A stretch of 64,000 nucleotides of DNA from Patiria pectinifera (GCA_029964075.1 CM057141.1:8618001-8682000), one strand, 5' to 3'; shown: positions 9,966-21,692, numbered from the stretch's first letter. Numbers and translations are program-made. The notes: generated by a model from the letters alone, not told the origin.

Positions 9966-11773
9966 TCCTGATTATAGCGCCAGGAACACGCTTGCACCCT
10001 CTGTCATTCAGTCAAAACGGTGTTGGCACGAGAAGCCAGACAGTAGGATTTGGTTAGGAGAGGCTAATGATGAGACGCCGTGCTATTGGAGTCATATTAT
10101 TGCACGTGTGCGTGTGTGTGGGTTGACTGCATTTGAATTAGGATGATAAATGTGATGTGGGTCGGCTACTGTGCTTATACATGTAGTGGACCAGCCAAAG
10201 TGACATTTTACACTTTGGATGGCATATTTTGGTAATAGCAGGCAACCATGTCAGATCAATCAGTCATAGGATAGGGAAGAAAAATGTAGGTGGATGCCAC
10301 CCTTAATTTTGACCCAAAAAATACCCAATTTGCATAAATCGTTTATACCTGCTGTGTAAATATTCCCATATTTAGGTATATTTTATTTATTTATTTTTTG
10401 AAAAGTATATTTTGGGGATTCTACTTGCATGTCCTTGCATAAAAAAAATTGTCTAAAGCATATATATCAGAGTCCGGATGATTATGAGGGCATAATAAAG
10501 ATCCAAAATGGTTACCTTTATACCCAAAAATTGCAGGCATTTACCTTTTCCTCAGATATCATAAATTAGTCTTGCCAAACGTCAGTATTGATGAGCTTCA
10601 AAAGTTACTTACTGGCACAGTTACCCTAACAAAAATAGATGGGAAATCATGTATAAAAGTAAACCAGTCCATGCAATAGTCGCGCGCGGTGCAATGCACT
10701 GCAGTACTAGTACTAAGTACAGTGTTTTGCATGCAGGCCGGACGGAATAGACATCGTAAAAATGCCAAGAAAACATTGACTGAGAAAGACGATCTTTTCA
10801 AGTTTATTCACAGAACTTGATCTCTCTTGTCTGTGTATGTATTTCCCGTGTTCATGAATTTATTTTGAGGTAGTACTACAGGTATATGAAGTGAAACGAT
10901 GCAGCGTGTTTCAACCAAATCCTATACCATAAAATGAGGCTCATTGCCAGCCCACCACACACAGTGCATCACAAACGCTCGTAGTGCGAAGTTCAGACGT
11001 TGTTAGCCAGTTTCTCGTTGTGACTAGCATTGTGCATATGGCATACTTGACCTGCATTTTCCATTATCTTTAGGATTATCGATGGCTGATATTTTCGATA
11101 ATACTTAAGGCAAGTTTTGTCATTTTGAGGCCCTCTTTTGTATAGCTTTCTTAGTGCAATGGAAATACAGGCTGAAAATTTTCATATAATTTTAACGAAT
11201 CTGAAAGCAAATATTCAGTTGCTTTATGTGCCGTTTATTAACTCCATTTTCCAAATATAATTAAGTGATGAACCAACTGACAACTGTATTAAAAAAATGA
11301 AAGCGTAAGCAGTAGTCAAACCTTTTATTAATCTCCATTTAGTTAGTTTTTAAAATAAATTTTACCTTGTCTTACAGTTACAAAAACGAAAGAAGTAACG
11401 CCACTTGAGCATGTTATTATGCAAAAACCAACAATAATGCAGCCCCCAAAACAATGTTAACCCGTCGTTTCACCGCTGTTTATCCGTGGATTTTAAGGAG
11501 AGCGATTTGCTCTCCTCAAAGATTTGAGGAGAGCAATTTATAGCTCTCCTGGATTTTCTTTATATGAAGGACTAAAAATGACACAGAAATACTTGCTTTA
11601 ACAACTGTCATCAACTGTAGTACACAATGTCTTTATAAACAACCCTGGTTATAGGCAAACAATATGATTTATAAAATCCACTTTTTTAAAAAGACGGGCC
11701 TTCAAAAGGATTTTGTTAAATATTTTTAACTTTTAAACTGAGGGTGGGTGGGTGTGTGTGTGTGTCCGGACAA
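9966..11773. other. No gene recognised; minor repeats
   Basis: AT-rich DNA. The segment TCACAGAACTTGATCTCTC (about 10808) recurs with its flanks near 30870, so it is part of a dispersed repeat. Small hairpins built on GGAGAGC/GCTCTCC occur at 11497-11556. A TATAAAAG string near 10651 has no associated frame. Confidence 0.5.
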
Positions 11774-12752
11774 ATCTTGTCAGCGCGATAACTTGAGAAA
11801 TACTTAACATATGAACTTCAAATTTGGTTTGTGTATTGTTCTTGGTAATCCTAAGAAGCCTATTGCAGGCGCGGTTCTACGGGGGGGCTAGGGGGGGCTG
11901 TAGCCCCCCAAAAATTTTGTCTAGCCCCCCCAAAATAAATTCCGTAAAAAAAAAAAATGGATTAGCAAAAAGAAGGATTGTGATGTACATGCGAACGGTC
12001 TCGCCCTAAAGAAGAAATAGCCGTGACAAGGGTGCATTAGTTAATATAGTGTGAATGATTGTAGGATTTTATTGGCGCTCCCCATTTAAAATATGGCATG
12101 AGCCCCCCCCCCCACCACCTATTGATTTTCGGAGGCCTATGCGTCTGGAAAAAATAACCGGTCAACACTTCAGCACGCCTCCCTTAAAAAATTCTGGATC
12201 CACCGTGCTAGCCCCCCCCCAAAATATTGGTTCTAGAACCGCGCCTGGCCTATTGCATTTGGGGCCGAAAGGTCAAGGGTCAAGGTCATAGTGGCTAAAA
12301 CAATAGAAATTTTGTCAGCGCGATAACTTGAGAAATACTTTACATATGAACTTCAAATTTGGTTTGTGGATTGTCCTTGGCAATCCTAAGAAGCCTATTG
12401 CATTTGGGGCCAAAAAGTCAAGGGTCAAGGTCACAGTGGCTAAAACAAAAGACATTTTGTCTGTGTGATAACTTGAAATATACTTTACTTATGAACTTCA
12501 AATTTGGTTTGTGGATAATTGTCCTTGGCAATCCTAAGAAGCCTATTGCATTGGGGCCAAAAGGTCAAGGGTCAAGGTCACAGTGGCTAAAACAAAAGAA
12601 ATTTTGTCAGCACGATAACTTGAGAAATACTTTACATGTGAACTTCAAATTTGGTTTGTGGATCGTTCTTGGTAATCCAAATAGGCCTAACGCATTGGGG
12701 GTCGAAAGGTCAAGGGTCAAGGTCACAGTGGCTAAAACAATAGAAATCTTGT
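11774..12752. repeat. About 145-bp tandem array with TCAAGGTCA motifs
   Basis: At least four units share GATAACTTGAGAAATACTT, GAACTTCAAATTTGGTTTG, AATCCTAAGAAGCCTATTG and AAAGGTCAAGGGTCAAGGTC. Starts near 11775, 12307, 12451 and 12599 give a period of about 142-147 bp once the MITE inside the first unit is discounted. Each unit holds AGGTCA half-sites in a TCAAGGTCA context, the extended monomer site of nuclear receptors such as ERR and FTZ-F1/SF-1; any function is conjecture. Confidence 0.85.
11866..12247. mobile_element. hAT-type MITE inside the 145-bp array
   Basis: Both ends are CAGGCGCGGTTCTA (the right one as reverse complement), followed inward by G runs. The exact 8-bp sequence GCCTATTG flanks the element on both sides (11858-11865 and 12248-12255); this octamer occurs once in the uninterrupted array units. 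The element is 382 bp, non-coding. Eight-base duplications are typical of hAT transposition. Confidence 0.92.
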
Positions 12753-13559
12753 ATTTATTCTGAGTTTATAGTGATTAGGGATTAATTCATATAAAACCTA
12801 CAGAAGACACTAATGCTGTCAATGAACGTTCCATGTGACCAAGGTACATGACATGTACGTAAGTTGATGTTAAAAGAGTGGTGTAATGTCATGAGAACAG
12901 TCACGGTTGCGGGGCATTTGTGTTTGTAAATACACCTGACTTGTTTTAAATATGAAATACAATTTTTGGGGTTTGGGTTCCGCTTTTTTTGACTCACTCT
13001 GTATAAAAAAAATAAACGGGGGAAATAAGGTGTCCATAAATTGGGCTAAAATTAGGTGAAGGGTTACCTAACGAGGGAGACTTGAACAAGTTCAAGGAAA
13101 TTCCCGAAATACAAAAAAAACAACGTGTTGCTTACAATAATTATGTCAACGTAATACTGTTTTCTCACCAATATTTTTTGGTTTTTCCCCGTTTTTGTTT
13201 GCTTGGCTAAATATTACAACGTTATCACTGTTCACATTATTTTTCAATAAGGTTTTAACAGGGTAACTGTGCCAATAAGCAACTTGGTGAAGTTGAAGCT
13301 CATCAGTACTGAGGTTTGGCAATACTCTACTTGATGATATCTGAAGACCATGTTTAGTAGCCATGTTGGATCGTTACTATGTCCTCATAATTATTTAGTC
13401 ACTTATAAGCTTTAGAAAATGTTAAGGCTGTGTAAGTGGAATCACCCAAATTAACTTTTCAAAAAGAAATAATTCAAAAAATCATTTGGAAGAAATTAGG
13501 TTTGTTTCGATTTTGAGGCTTACGTCTGTATATGGTCTATCTGATTGCAAAGTGTAGAC
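12753..13559. other. No gene recognised
   Basis: AT-rich intervening DNA without supported coding frames, hairpins or transposon ends. Confidence 0.5.
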
Positions 13560-14285
13560 ATGATTGAAGATTTCATTCAGGAGCTATAAGTACAAGAAAG
13601 AAGTTTTTAATATTCGAAGAAAATGTCTGGTAATTTGACACCCGATGACGTCAAGATGACGTCAGAGTGATATGCACTAGTAGGGATGAAGGTCAATATT
13701 CAGTGTCGAAAGTTACAAGTTCATACCATAAACCTTTCTGGAGAAAACCCTCGGAGAATTATTGTGCAGAAAAAAGAAGACAGATTTATCAGAATGGTTT
13801 CAAACGGTGGTCGGGTTGTGCCCTCAAATCACTCAAACGAAATTCTAAGTTTTCAAAATTTTTCCAAAATGGTACGAAATGTATGGTTATTACATTACTT
13901 TTCAATTTTTATAACATTACTGGTCGGTCTTTGGTTATTACATTACTGGTCAATTTTTATTACATTACTGGTCTTTATTTCATTATTGTTCCATTATTAC
14001 ATTACTGGGCGTAACAAGAGTTCAACTGAAGTTAAATCTTTTCTCACACATATTACAGTTCCAAAACGATTCCTGGTTTCGTTCTTTGTTCGATGTGATT
14101 GTGCTCAATATTATTCCATGAAGTTCTTTAGAACAAGAGCTCAACTGAAGTTCAAATGTTTCTCACACATATTACAGTTCCAAAACGATTCCTGGTTTCG
14201 ATCAACGTTCGATGTGATTGCACTCAATATTAATCCGAATCGCCTTTGTTTTCTTCTTTTCTTTCTTTTTGTAACTAAACACTAG
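13560..14285 (+). repeat. Dispersed repeat, related to 19.8-20.06 kb and 4.78-5.1 kb
   Basis: The block GATGACGTCAAGATGACGTC, GGTCAATATTCAGTG, GAGAATTATTGT, AAAGAAGA (13640-13790) parallels 19885-20015. It is followed by ATTACATTACTGGTC units (13886-14008) that are the inverse of 4775-4916. The phrase TCAACTGAAGTTAAATCTTTTCTC with its TTACAGTTCCAAAACGATTC follow-up occurs twice (about 14028 and 14140), a roughly 113-bp duplication. A 199-codon open frame here is an accident of the repeat. Confidence 0.6.
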
Positions 14286-14359
14286 ATCTACAAGTAACTA
14301 TTTTCAAATGCTCTGTGTACTACATTTTTTTTCATGCACTTGGTTTTCTCCTCATAGTA

Positions 14360-15557
14360 TTATTTGTGTGTTACAAAGTCTGCGAAATGGGACGGTTGTT
14401 TCACTGTTCGCCCAGATCTGGTTGTCACTGAGTTTTGAGGTTGGACGAGTTCCTTGTCTCGAGGAGGTCGATCTATGTCACGCATTGGTTGCATGTTGAC
14501 TTCGGTGATAAGGTTGTTTAGACTAAAGTCCTCTTTGGTTTTCTTGAGGTCTCGTCGATTGCTCCGGTAGGTGTCGCCCGTTTGTGTCATCACGTCATAC
14601 GATCGAGGATCCGTTGTCATGCCTGTGACTTTGGCCTTATTCCAGTCGTTCTTTTCATTTGTCGGCCTAATGCGAACCGTATCACCAGCTTGAAGTGGGT
14701 ATAGATCTTTGGCTCCTTTGTTGTAGTGATGAGCCTGTTTCTTTTTGTTGTTAGTCAGTCGCTGAGGAATATTCTCGGTGATCTTGGGCTTGAGAAGTTT
14801 GTTGATCGTTGGGAGTCGGGTCTTGGTCCTTCGGTTCATTAGTTGTTGAACAGGGCTGCTGGCAATTCCTTGGGATGGGGTGTTTAGGAAGTCCAGTAGC
14901 GCTAAGTACGGGTCAGCTCCAGCTTTCCTGGCTTTCTTCAGCAGCGTTTTGGCTAATTTCACTGTGCTTTCTGCTTTTCCGTTGCTCTGAGGGTAGTGAG
15001 GGGATGAGGTGTTATGTCTAAACTCCCAGCTCTTACTGAAAGTTTTGAACTGTTCAGATGTGAATTGGGGTCCATTGTCAGTAATCAACACCTCTGGTAT
15101 TCCATGACAAGCAAAGTTTGCCTTCAGCTTTCTGATAACAGTCTTTGATGTGGTGTCATCGAGGTAGTCAATTTACCAGAAATTGGAGTAGTAGTCAACT
15201 GTGATCAGGTAGTTGTTTTCACCTTGGACGCACATGAGGATGAAGAGTCCCCTTCTGTTGTATTGATTCTATTGATCTACAAGTGTCACACTTTTGGATG
15301 AAATCTTTCATCTGTGCTGTAATGCCCGGCCAGTACAAGCATTCTCTTGCATGACAGAGACATCCTTCAATTCCGAGATGTGATTTGTGTATGCGTTGAA
15401 GCATATTACTACGGATGGACTTGGGAACAATGACTCTTTCCCCTTTGAAGATCAATCCCTCCTGGATACTCAGCTCATCTCTGATGTCGAAGTATGAAGT
15501 CAGCTGTTCTGAAACTGCTGATTTAGTGTCACTATTAACATTTAGCACAATCTCCAC
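14360..15557 (-). pseudogene. Ty3/gypsy integrase and C-terminal region of element B
   Basis: The minus strand encodes an HHCC zinc-binding start (HKSHLGIEGC ... KCDTC; about 15265-15385), then an integrase core. The first catalytic Asp lies in a VDYYSNF block near 15195. The second is in ITDNGPQF (15065-15090), and the Glu is in the PQSNGKAES block (about 14975-15000). A C-terminal KKKQAHHYNKGAKDLYPL / GDTVRIRP module and a basic tail with TRSGRTVK follow. A frameshift and stops between about 15225 and 15095 break it. Orientation and position fit LTR element B. Confidence 0.85.
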
Positions 15558-16566
15558 AACATCTATCCTCTGTCTTACTTAGCACAATGTCTAAAGTAAG
15601 TCACTTTAATATCTGGCGGATCCGGGGAAGGCATGCCCCCTCCTTTTTTAATCAGAAAGAGAATGTTACACACCCTTTTATTAATTTCACATGGACATGC
15701 TAAATCTTGACGTAAAAAACCTGTATTTCTGATGCATGTGTCATCAAAATGCACATTCACCACATCGAAGCCATGCCGCTGTACGATGTTCTGTACTGCA
15801 TGCAGCAGTGCAGTGCAGTTCCATCGCCATTCACTGGTTCTCACCGAGTGCTAACAGAATCAAAGATTCTGTGTATATAATTTCCATTAAAATAAATATT
15901 TATAACGAGATTGTGCCGCTCGTAAGTGATACACCGTAGCGTGTTTCTGCAAACTTTTCGGCCTCAGCACATGGGTTCATTTCCAGGTCTGCTACACAAT
16001 ACACAGTGCTGTTATATGCACACTGATAGTGCGCCATGTGCGCGACGCAATATACGGCCAGTGCTGGCCGGCGGCTGACGGTAATAATGGCATGGATGAC
16101 TTAAATTCTCCATTATTTTAAAGAACATCCACCTTAAATATATTTCTATATTAGATGAGGTAAATTTTTATCAAAAAGTTTTAATGGACAGTCTCAATGA
16201 CTTTCGTGTCGCGATAGGAATGTCATAGGAATCAGAAATTTTTGGGTTCGTCCGACTTATTTCTCAACTTGAAACTTCCAGTTAGGAAGTTGTAATGTTT
16301 CTGAAATGATTATTCAATATTTATTTTTTAAAATATTATAAATCTCCTCTAAATTTTGAGGAAAAATCTACCGCAGAGATCCCCAGATTTGCTCTAAAAT
16401 GTACTAGAGAGCTTCTAAAGTTAAACATTTTTCTAGGCCCTTAGGCGGGCCCCGAACCCCATGCCGTGGTTTCGTGAGTTGGTGTGTCACAACAAAACTT
16501 CCCGCACATATTTGAAATCTTTCACGCCCCCCCCCCCTTTTGAAAAATCCTGGATCCAACCCTGTC
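15558..16566. other. No gene recognised
   Basis: Contains an 89-codon minus frame (15575-15844) without a recognised domain. Near 16520-16566 there is a C-run followed by AATCCTGGATCCAACCC, resembling the terminus of a G/C-run MITE, which abuts and truncates the right LTR of element B. Confidence 0.45.
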
Positions 16567-16688
16567 AAGTCTAATTCCTTTGTCTTGTGTGTGTGGGCGT
16601 GTGACCTTTCTATACTCCAGTGCGTGTGTACTAACTTGAGGTCACATACAGTGGGCGCTGTACCATGTGACCATTAACTCTTGTTACA
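16567..16688 (-). repeat. 5' LTR of element B, truncated
   Basis: About 122 bp matching 4537-4657 with a small deletion and a few substitutions, ending in TTGTTACA. The inner part of this LTR and the primer-binding site are missing. Confidence 0.85.
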
Positions 16689-17165
16689 CAGATCTTGCAA
16701 CCGTGGTTATGCCACTACATTATCTGTTACAGAATGATGTGAAATGGATGTGGGGGAAGGAACAGAAACGTGCATATGACATCTGCAAGACAAACGTGAC
16801 AAGTAACACACTCCTTGTTCACTATGACACGACACGCGAAAAGAAACGTTCTTGTGATGTTTCAAGTTATGGTGTAGGTGCAGTGATCTGCCATGTCATG
16901 GATGACGGACAGGAGAAACCTATCGCTTATGCATCTCGCACCCTATCACCGAGTGAGTGCAATTAACCACAGATAGAAAAGGAAGCACTCAGCATCGTGT
17001 TTGGAATCAAGAAATTCCATCAGTTTCTACTAGGAGACCATTCACCCTAGTGACTGATCACAAGCCACTACTTACGATAATTTACCCCAAGTCAGCTGTA
17101 CCTTCCACGGCGGCATCAAGGATGCAACGCTGGGCAATCCTGCTGTCCCAGTATGACTACTGGGG
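16689..17165 (+). pseudogene. Ty3/gypsy element A, RNase H part
   Basis: The reading resumes from the point where it was cut at 4426. It starts with DLATVVMPLHYLL, then KWMWGKEQKRAYD, a RNase H beta strand with CDVSSYGVGAV (catalytic Asp region), KPIAYASRTLSPSE, EKEALSIVFGIKKFHQFL (Glu) and VTDHKPLLTI (Asp). A stop at 16965 and a frameshift break it. It ends at QYDY, where a G-run insert starts. Confidence 0.88.
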
Positions 17166-17272
17166 GGGTTCACATTATTTTTGGGGGATTTCTATGAATT
17201 GTTTTTTTTTGCCAGAGCTGTTTTTTTTTTTTTTTTTTTTCCCCCCCCCCCCCCCGGATCCGCGCCTGAGAT
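17166..17272. mobile_element. Poly(T)/poly(C) insert, truncated MITE-like
   Basis: About 100 bp of G, T and C runs ending CCGGATCCGCGCCTG, the reverse complement of a CAGGCGCGG-type terminus related to the MITE at 11866. Its left terminus is not evident. It separates the RNase H and integrase parts of gypsy A. Confidence 0.5.
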
Positions 17273-17880
17273 TATGTCTAACTTCATGCCGAACATCCTG
17301 GCATAGTAAGCCATGAAGTCAATTGCCAGAAGGTTTGTGTATTGGCCTGGTATTGACAGTGACGTACTGCCGAAATACACCACCAAAAACACCACTGCCA
17401 CCCTGGTCATGGCCAAGTAGACCTTTTTAGAGAGTTTGTGTAGATTTTGTGAAAAGGATAATGATCACTTTCTGGTACTTGTAGATAGTCATTTCAAATG
17501 GATTGAGGTTAAGCACATGGGGTCAAGCACTACCACTGAGCTTACCATAGATGAGTTGAGATCAAAATTTGCATGCCGTGGTTTACCTGAAGAATTTGTT
17601 TCTGATAACGGGCCTAAGTTTTGGTCAGAACTGTGTTCAAAGAGTTCATGCAGCGGAATGTCGTAAAGCACACTTGTTCCCCCGTATCATCCAGCCGCCA
17701 ACACGGCAACGGAAAGGTCTGTTAGAGTTGTCAAAGAACCTCTTAAGAAATAGGTTTTGCAGGGTAGTTCAAAGCTCAGCATGAAACATCGTATGGCTAG
17801 ATTCTTGCTGATGTACAGAACGACACCACACACTACAATGGGTTACTCACCTGCAAATGGTTGATGAAGATGTAGTAACC
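17273..17880 (+). pseudogene. Ty3/gypsy element A, integrase relic
   Basis: Several frames together give RRFVYWPGID (zinc-domain end), an integrase core with LVLVDSHFKWIEV (first Asp), LPEEFVSDNGPKF (second Asp) and a final block (about 17800-17870) recognisable as the MARFLLMYRTTPHTTMGYSP region common to these integrases. Stops and frameshifts are frequent. It ends near 17875; what follows is not recognisable as gypsy. Confidence 0.8.
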
Positions 17881-19317
17881 TCCGCGAGGGGCAGGGGTTG
17901 GGTGGAGTCTCGCTATCAACTCCGAGGAGGGGAAGTGATCCCAGGTTCCCGGCAAGAAGAAACGAAGACTTGAGACACCGATGTATCCCCAAAATCTACT
18001 GGTTTATTACGAGACTGAGATCCACGGGACACAAAGTCAACCAACATGCAACAGCGACGAATACAACTTATACAGATGTGTACGGCAAACACCATGGAAA
18101 AACCCCGGAAAGACCCCTACGAGAGAAAAATGCACAAAAACTAGTTCATGAATTTATCCCTCACATACATTTTATGAATACAATTACATTATAATGAAGT
18201 ACACTATTTAAAGTCAGTCACATTTTAACCTTAAATTTATCTCACAAAATACATGTAATAACAGGTCCGGCCGCCAACACTCGCCCAACACTGGAGGGTT
18301 TCAGGACAACCTATGTCCCACGGCCGGTGTGCATGTAGGCTAGCAGCCCCCTGCCTGATCTAAAAGCCCTGTTTATGCTGCATACGAAACAGAAAACTTT
18401 TCGTGACACACAGCACAAACCACACAGTGGAGCGATTAGGAAAATGTATTACAAATGTATCAATTTCACCCGCCGCTCAGCCGAGCCAACACAATGCGTG
18501 CACAACTGCCAAAAAGCAACGTGTATTCCACGCGCAAAATCATGTGCACTGAAAATCGATGAATTGTGACGGTCATGACCCAAAATTACAAGCTAAAATA
18601 TTCTATAATCGGTTCCTACCCAAGCCATAAAGTGTATAATCTTGATCCCCAATAAGTATGCTTTCATGTGATATACAGATGCCCACCAAGATCTCTTCAG
18701 AGAGTATTTTATGAAAGGTTTTCTCACCAAGAGCCATCCAGGTCGAGGCCTAGTCTGTTCCAGCTCATTTGGAAAAGGACCGCTGCAACACAGTAACACA
18801 AAATACAGTTAATAAAGACAAAGAAGCAGACTCAGTCTGTGTACCAAAACAGAGACGAACAAGCCTAAAGTTGAGTCAACACCTAAACCTTTTACTGTTA
18901 GATCAAGCAGCATCTGCAACAAGTAGAATTAAGTTAGATTTGTAAAACAAAACAAGAAAAAGAGCCAATTTGATACACACATTTTTTAAGAAGCAAGTTC
19001 TAGTTTATTACCTCATTGCACAAGTATAAAGAAAATTTTGAGCATTGCAAAATAAATATAAGTGTGTTTATAATTTAACATAAATAGGCCTATTGGTTTA
19101 AATCAAATATCACCAAAAAATGTAACAGAGTACTTGGGTTTAATACTTAAAAGAGGAGAGCAATGTAATGTATTCATACATATTCATGCCTTATGTTAAT
19201 GAGTCTAGTATTGCGCATGCGCAGTAGATACCTTGAAATAAACCATATACAGTTGGGGTAAGGGCATGGTGTTATAATGAGTTTCGATACATAAAAGCTG
19301 GTCCCGAAAGGTATAAA
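17881..19317. other. No gene recognised
   Basis: GC-richer sequence at 17880-18350, starting TGTAGTAACCTCCGCGAGG, could be an LTR of an unknown element, but no second copy is in the window. The rest is AT-rich. A perfect TGCGCATGCGCA palindrome (NRF1-type consensus) lies at 19212-19223. Confidence 0.45.
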
Positions 19318-19606
19318 CAGAGATGCCACTTTTAGGGTTTTAACCGGAATTCCGTTAAAAAAAAAAAATCTCATGAAGTTCCGGTTTTTCCGGCGGTCAA
19401 AATAAACCGGTAAAAGAGAAGAAAAACTGTGGAAATGCGTTGATTTTTACCTCGTTAGCGTTCTTGATTTACATTTAGGCAACAACGGATTGAGGATGAC
19501 AACGGGGATTTTTTTTTTTTCAAGCAGCTGTTCCGTTGTTTGGGTTTTTGTTCAAGCAGACCCAGTTCCGTTTTGTTGTTGTCAAGCGAACCCTGTGGCA
19601 TCTCTG
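19318..19606. mobile_element. MITE with CAGAGATGCCAC ends
   Basis: CAGAGATGCCAC at 19318-19329 is the exact reverse complement of 19595-19606. The interior is rich in CCGG/AACCGG and poly(A/T) and has no coding frame. The flanking octamers (GGTATAAA and TATTAAAT) agree only partly, so the duplication has decayed or is absent. The end sequence is hAT-like. Confidence 0.65.
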
Positions 19607-20186
19607 TATTAAATATGAGAAAGTACATTGATTTCATCACAATTTATATAAAGGAAATTATGTACACATTGGCTTGGACTCTCCCCCTGTACGCACAGTG
19701 TATGCAATGTTAACGACCCCCTTGTACGTACGTACTTAATGGACGGTCCGTTCACATACACAAAACCTGTTCATTAAGATTGATCAGATTATGAAGTATG
19801 ATCGTGATTGTTTGTTTTTCCTAAGTTATAGATGAAAGAAATTGGTAATTTTGTGAAGGAAAGTTGCTTGTGAATTGATACCTGATGACATCGTTATGAT
19901 GGCAGAGTGGCACACCTCAGTATTAGGGTCAATGCTGGTGCCAAGCTGCAAATAAATCCATTGTACTGTTTAGAAAGAACAGCTGCAGAGAATTATTGTT
20001 GGGAAATATAAAGAAGATACAAAGAAATATCCGTACAATTTAAACAGGTGTAAGGGTGAATTGATCAATCGATAATCCTACCACCATATTTTTCTGGCCA
20101 AGAAAACCTAAAGCAAAAAAAACAAACCCCAAAACAACATTTTTTCCACCCAACCATCCTATTTTTTCTCTCTTGATTCATTTTCA
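19607..20186. other. Non-coding; diverged repeat copy
   Basis: The part at about 19800-20060 is a diverged copy of the repeat at 13560-13800 in the same orientation. Nothing else is recognised. Confidence 0.5.
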
Positions 20187-20600
20187 ATTTATTCCAGTGT
20201 TGTAGTCGAACACTTTTTCCCAAGTACCGAGTACTACCGAGTACCTAGGTTGCCGAGTACGAGTACGAGTACTTGTGCTTCCGAGTACAAGAACAGGTCT
20301 CTGAGTATGAGTACTTGAACGTCCAAGTACGAGTACGAGTATTTTCGAATATGGCACAGGGTATATTGTGCTTGAAGCCTAAAATCATGTGTACTGTTAA
20401 TCACTTGTGATAGGGTTCGTCTTTGTAAGCTTTTTCAATATTTTTAAGTTAATTTGTTTTTTAAATCGGCAACAGCGGTCTCAAATCAATGTAAATGTAT
20501 TTTCCAAGGAAATGCTACACAGCTGAGATACAGACATGAATGTTTGGTCAACTGTCATTTAACTAATAAAATTAATCTATACAGGGTTGTGCATTTAATT

Positions 20601-21534
20601 GGCTTTTTCGCAAATTTGCGAAAAAGCCTTTCTTTTTGTTTTGAGGTTTTTTTTTCTTTCTTCTTTTTGTACGAAAAAATCCCATAGACTTTGTACACGA
20701 TTTTTCTACACGCGACTTTTGGCATTAATCTTTGTCATACGTCATTCAAGTCAGCATAGGCATAGTCGCTATAGCATAGTTGTGTCCCGAAGAGTGACGT
20801 CACGATTACGTCATAATGGGTCACGTGACGTCATCACAAACATGCATATTTTGAAGTCCTACATGTATATCTACAGAGCTGTAAGTCCGATTGGGTTGAA
20901 ACTTGGTATGTGGGTAGACCGGGATGTGTTATAGGAAAAAAATAGGTGACGTCATGATGATGTCGTCCTGAGATTTTATATGAATATTTGAATTTTTGGA
21001 CCTTTTAGCTATATCTCATGAACGCAACATCCAAAATTCAAAATTCTTTTTGTATATGGTTTGTTAGGTTATTACCATTTAGTTGCACAAAATTTCGAAA
21101 AATGTGTGACGTCATCAAAAATGCAATTGTTCAAAACACATATAAGGAAAGGTCTGATTGTCATGAAACTTGATGGGTAGGTAGATAATGGTACTAGTAT
21201 GCAAAGTCCGAAGTGACGTCACGGTGACGTCATCGTTTGATTTTTTATGATTTTTTAAATATTTATAATTTTATTCTGCTTTATTTGACTTTAAACTTGG
21301 TTCAAACCAATACCACAATGACAAATTGTGCATTGAGAAGGGTTTCCAAGATGACGTCATTGCAGGGCATGTGGCGTCATGTGATAAAATTATATTTTAA
21401 GAATTATTCTAAGCATTTTTAACAACCTTTCACTGCTTGAAGCACTCTGATAAGTGACTGCAAAAGGACCAACAAAACATAAAAAATTTAAAATGCGTTC
21501 TGTGTTCTGTTTGCAAACAGACATACAGCTCTAG
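20601..21534 (+). mobile_element. Helitron-like repeat rich in TGACGTCA, 3' end CTAG
   Basis: The repeat shares long stretches, in inverse orientation, with 50.5-53.5 kb: CCCATAGACTTTGTACACG, CATAGGCATAGTC and many GTGACGTCAT sites. Its right end has a perfect 16-bp palindrome TCTGTTTGCAAACAGA (21506-21521) followed 9 bases later by CTAG and a T. A hairpin plus CTRR before T is the diagnostic 3' end of Helitrons. Its left part has a perfect 28-bp palindrome (20601-20628, half-site GGCTTTTTCGCAAA). The true 5' end is uncertain. Confidence 0.6.
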
Positions 21535-21692
21535 TTATTATTATTATTATTTATGTATTTTCGGGTCCTTGGATTCCTCATACTAAAAAAAATGCGCAAG
21601 TACAACAAGCATTCAAATGGCCGAGAAAATAATTCTTTATTTCTACTTAGTTTCAACCTCTGTTCTTAGTGTTCTTACAAAAGCAGGGTGTT

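Larger units (their letters stand above)
4427..16688 (-). mobile_element. LTR retrotransposon B inserted in gypsy A (12.3 kb with later insertions)
   Basis: The interval starts TG, ends CA, has LTR sequence at both ends (4427-4657 and truncated 16567-16688) and is flanked by the CAGAT duplication. A purine tract on the minus strand abuts the left LTR (4658-4668), which makes the left LTR the 3' LTR and the element minus-strand. The minus-strand integrase at 14360-15557 fits that orientation. Gag, protease and RT are missing. Much of the length comes from later insertions: a LINE, MITEs and tandem repeats. Confidence 0.8.

Noticed and set aside
13686-14285. 199-codon plus frame
   Set aside because: It runs through the ATTACATTACTGGTC repeat and a duplicated repeat segment; hydrophobic composition follows from the repeat, not from a protein family.
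15575-15844. 89-codon minus frame upstream of the integrase
   Set aside because: Does not match integrase or RNase H blocks and is separated by stops; unsupported.
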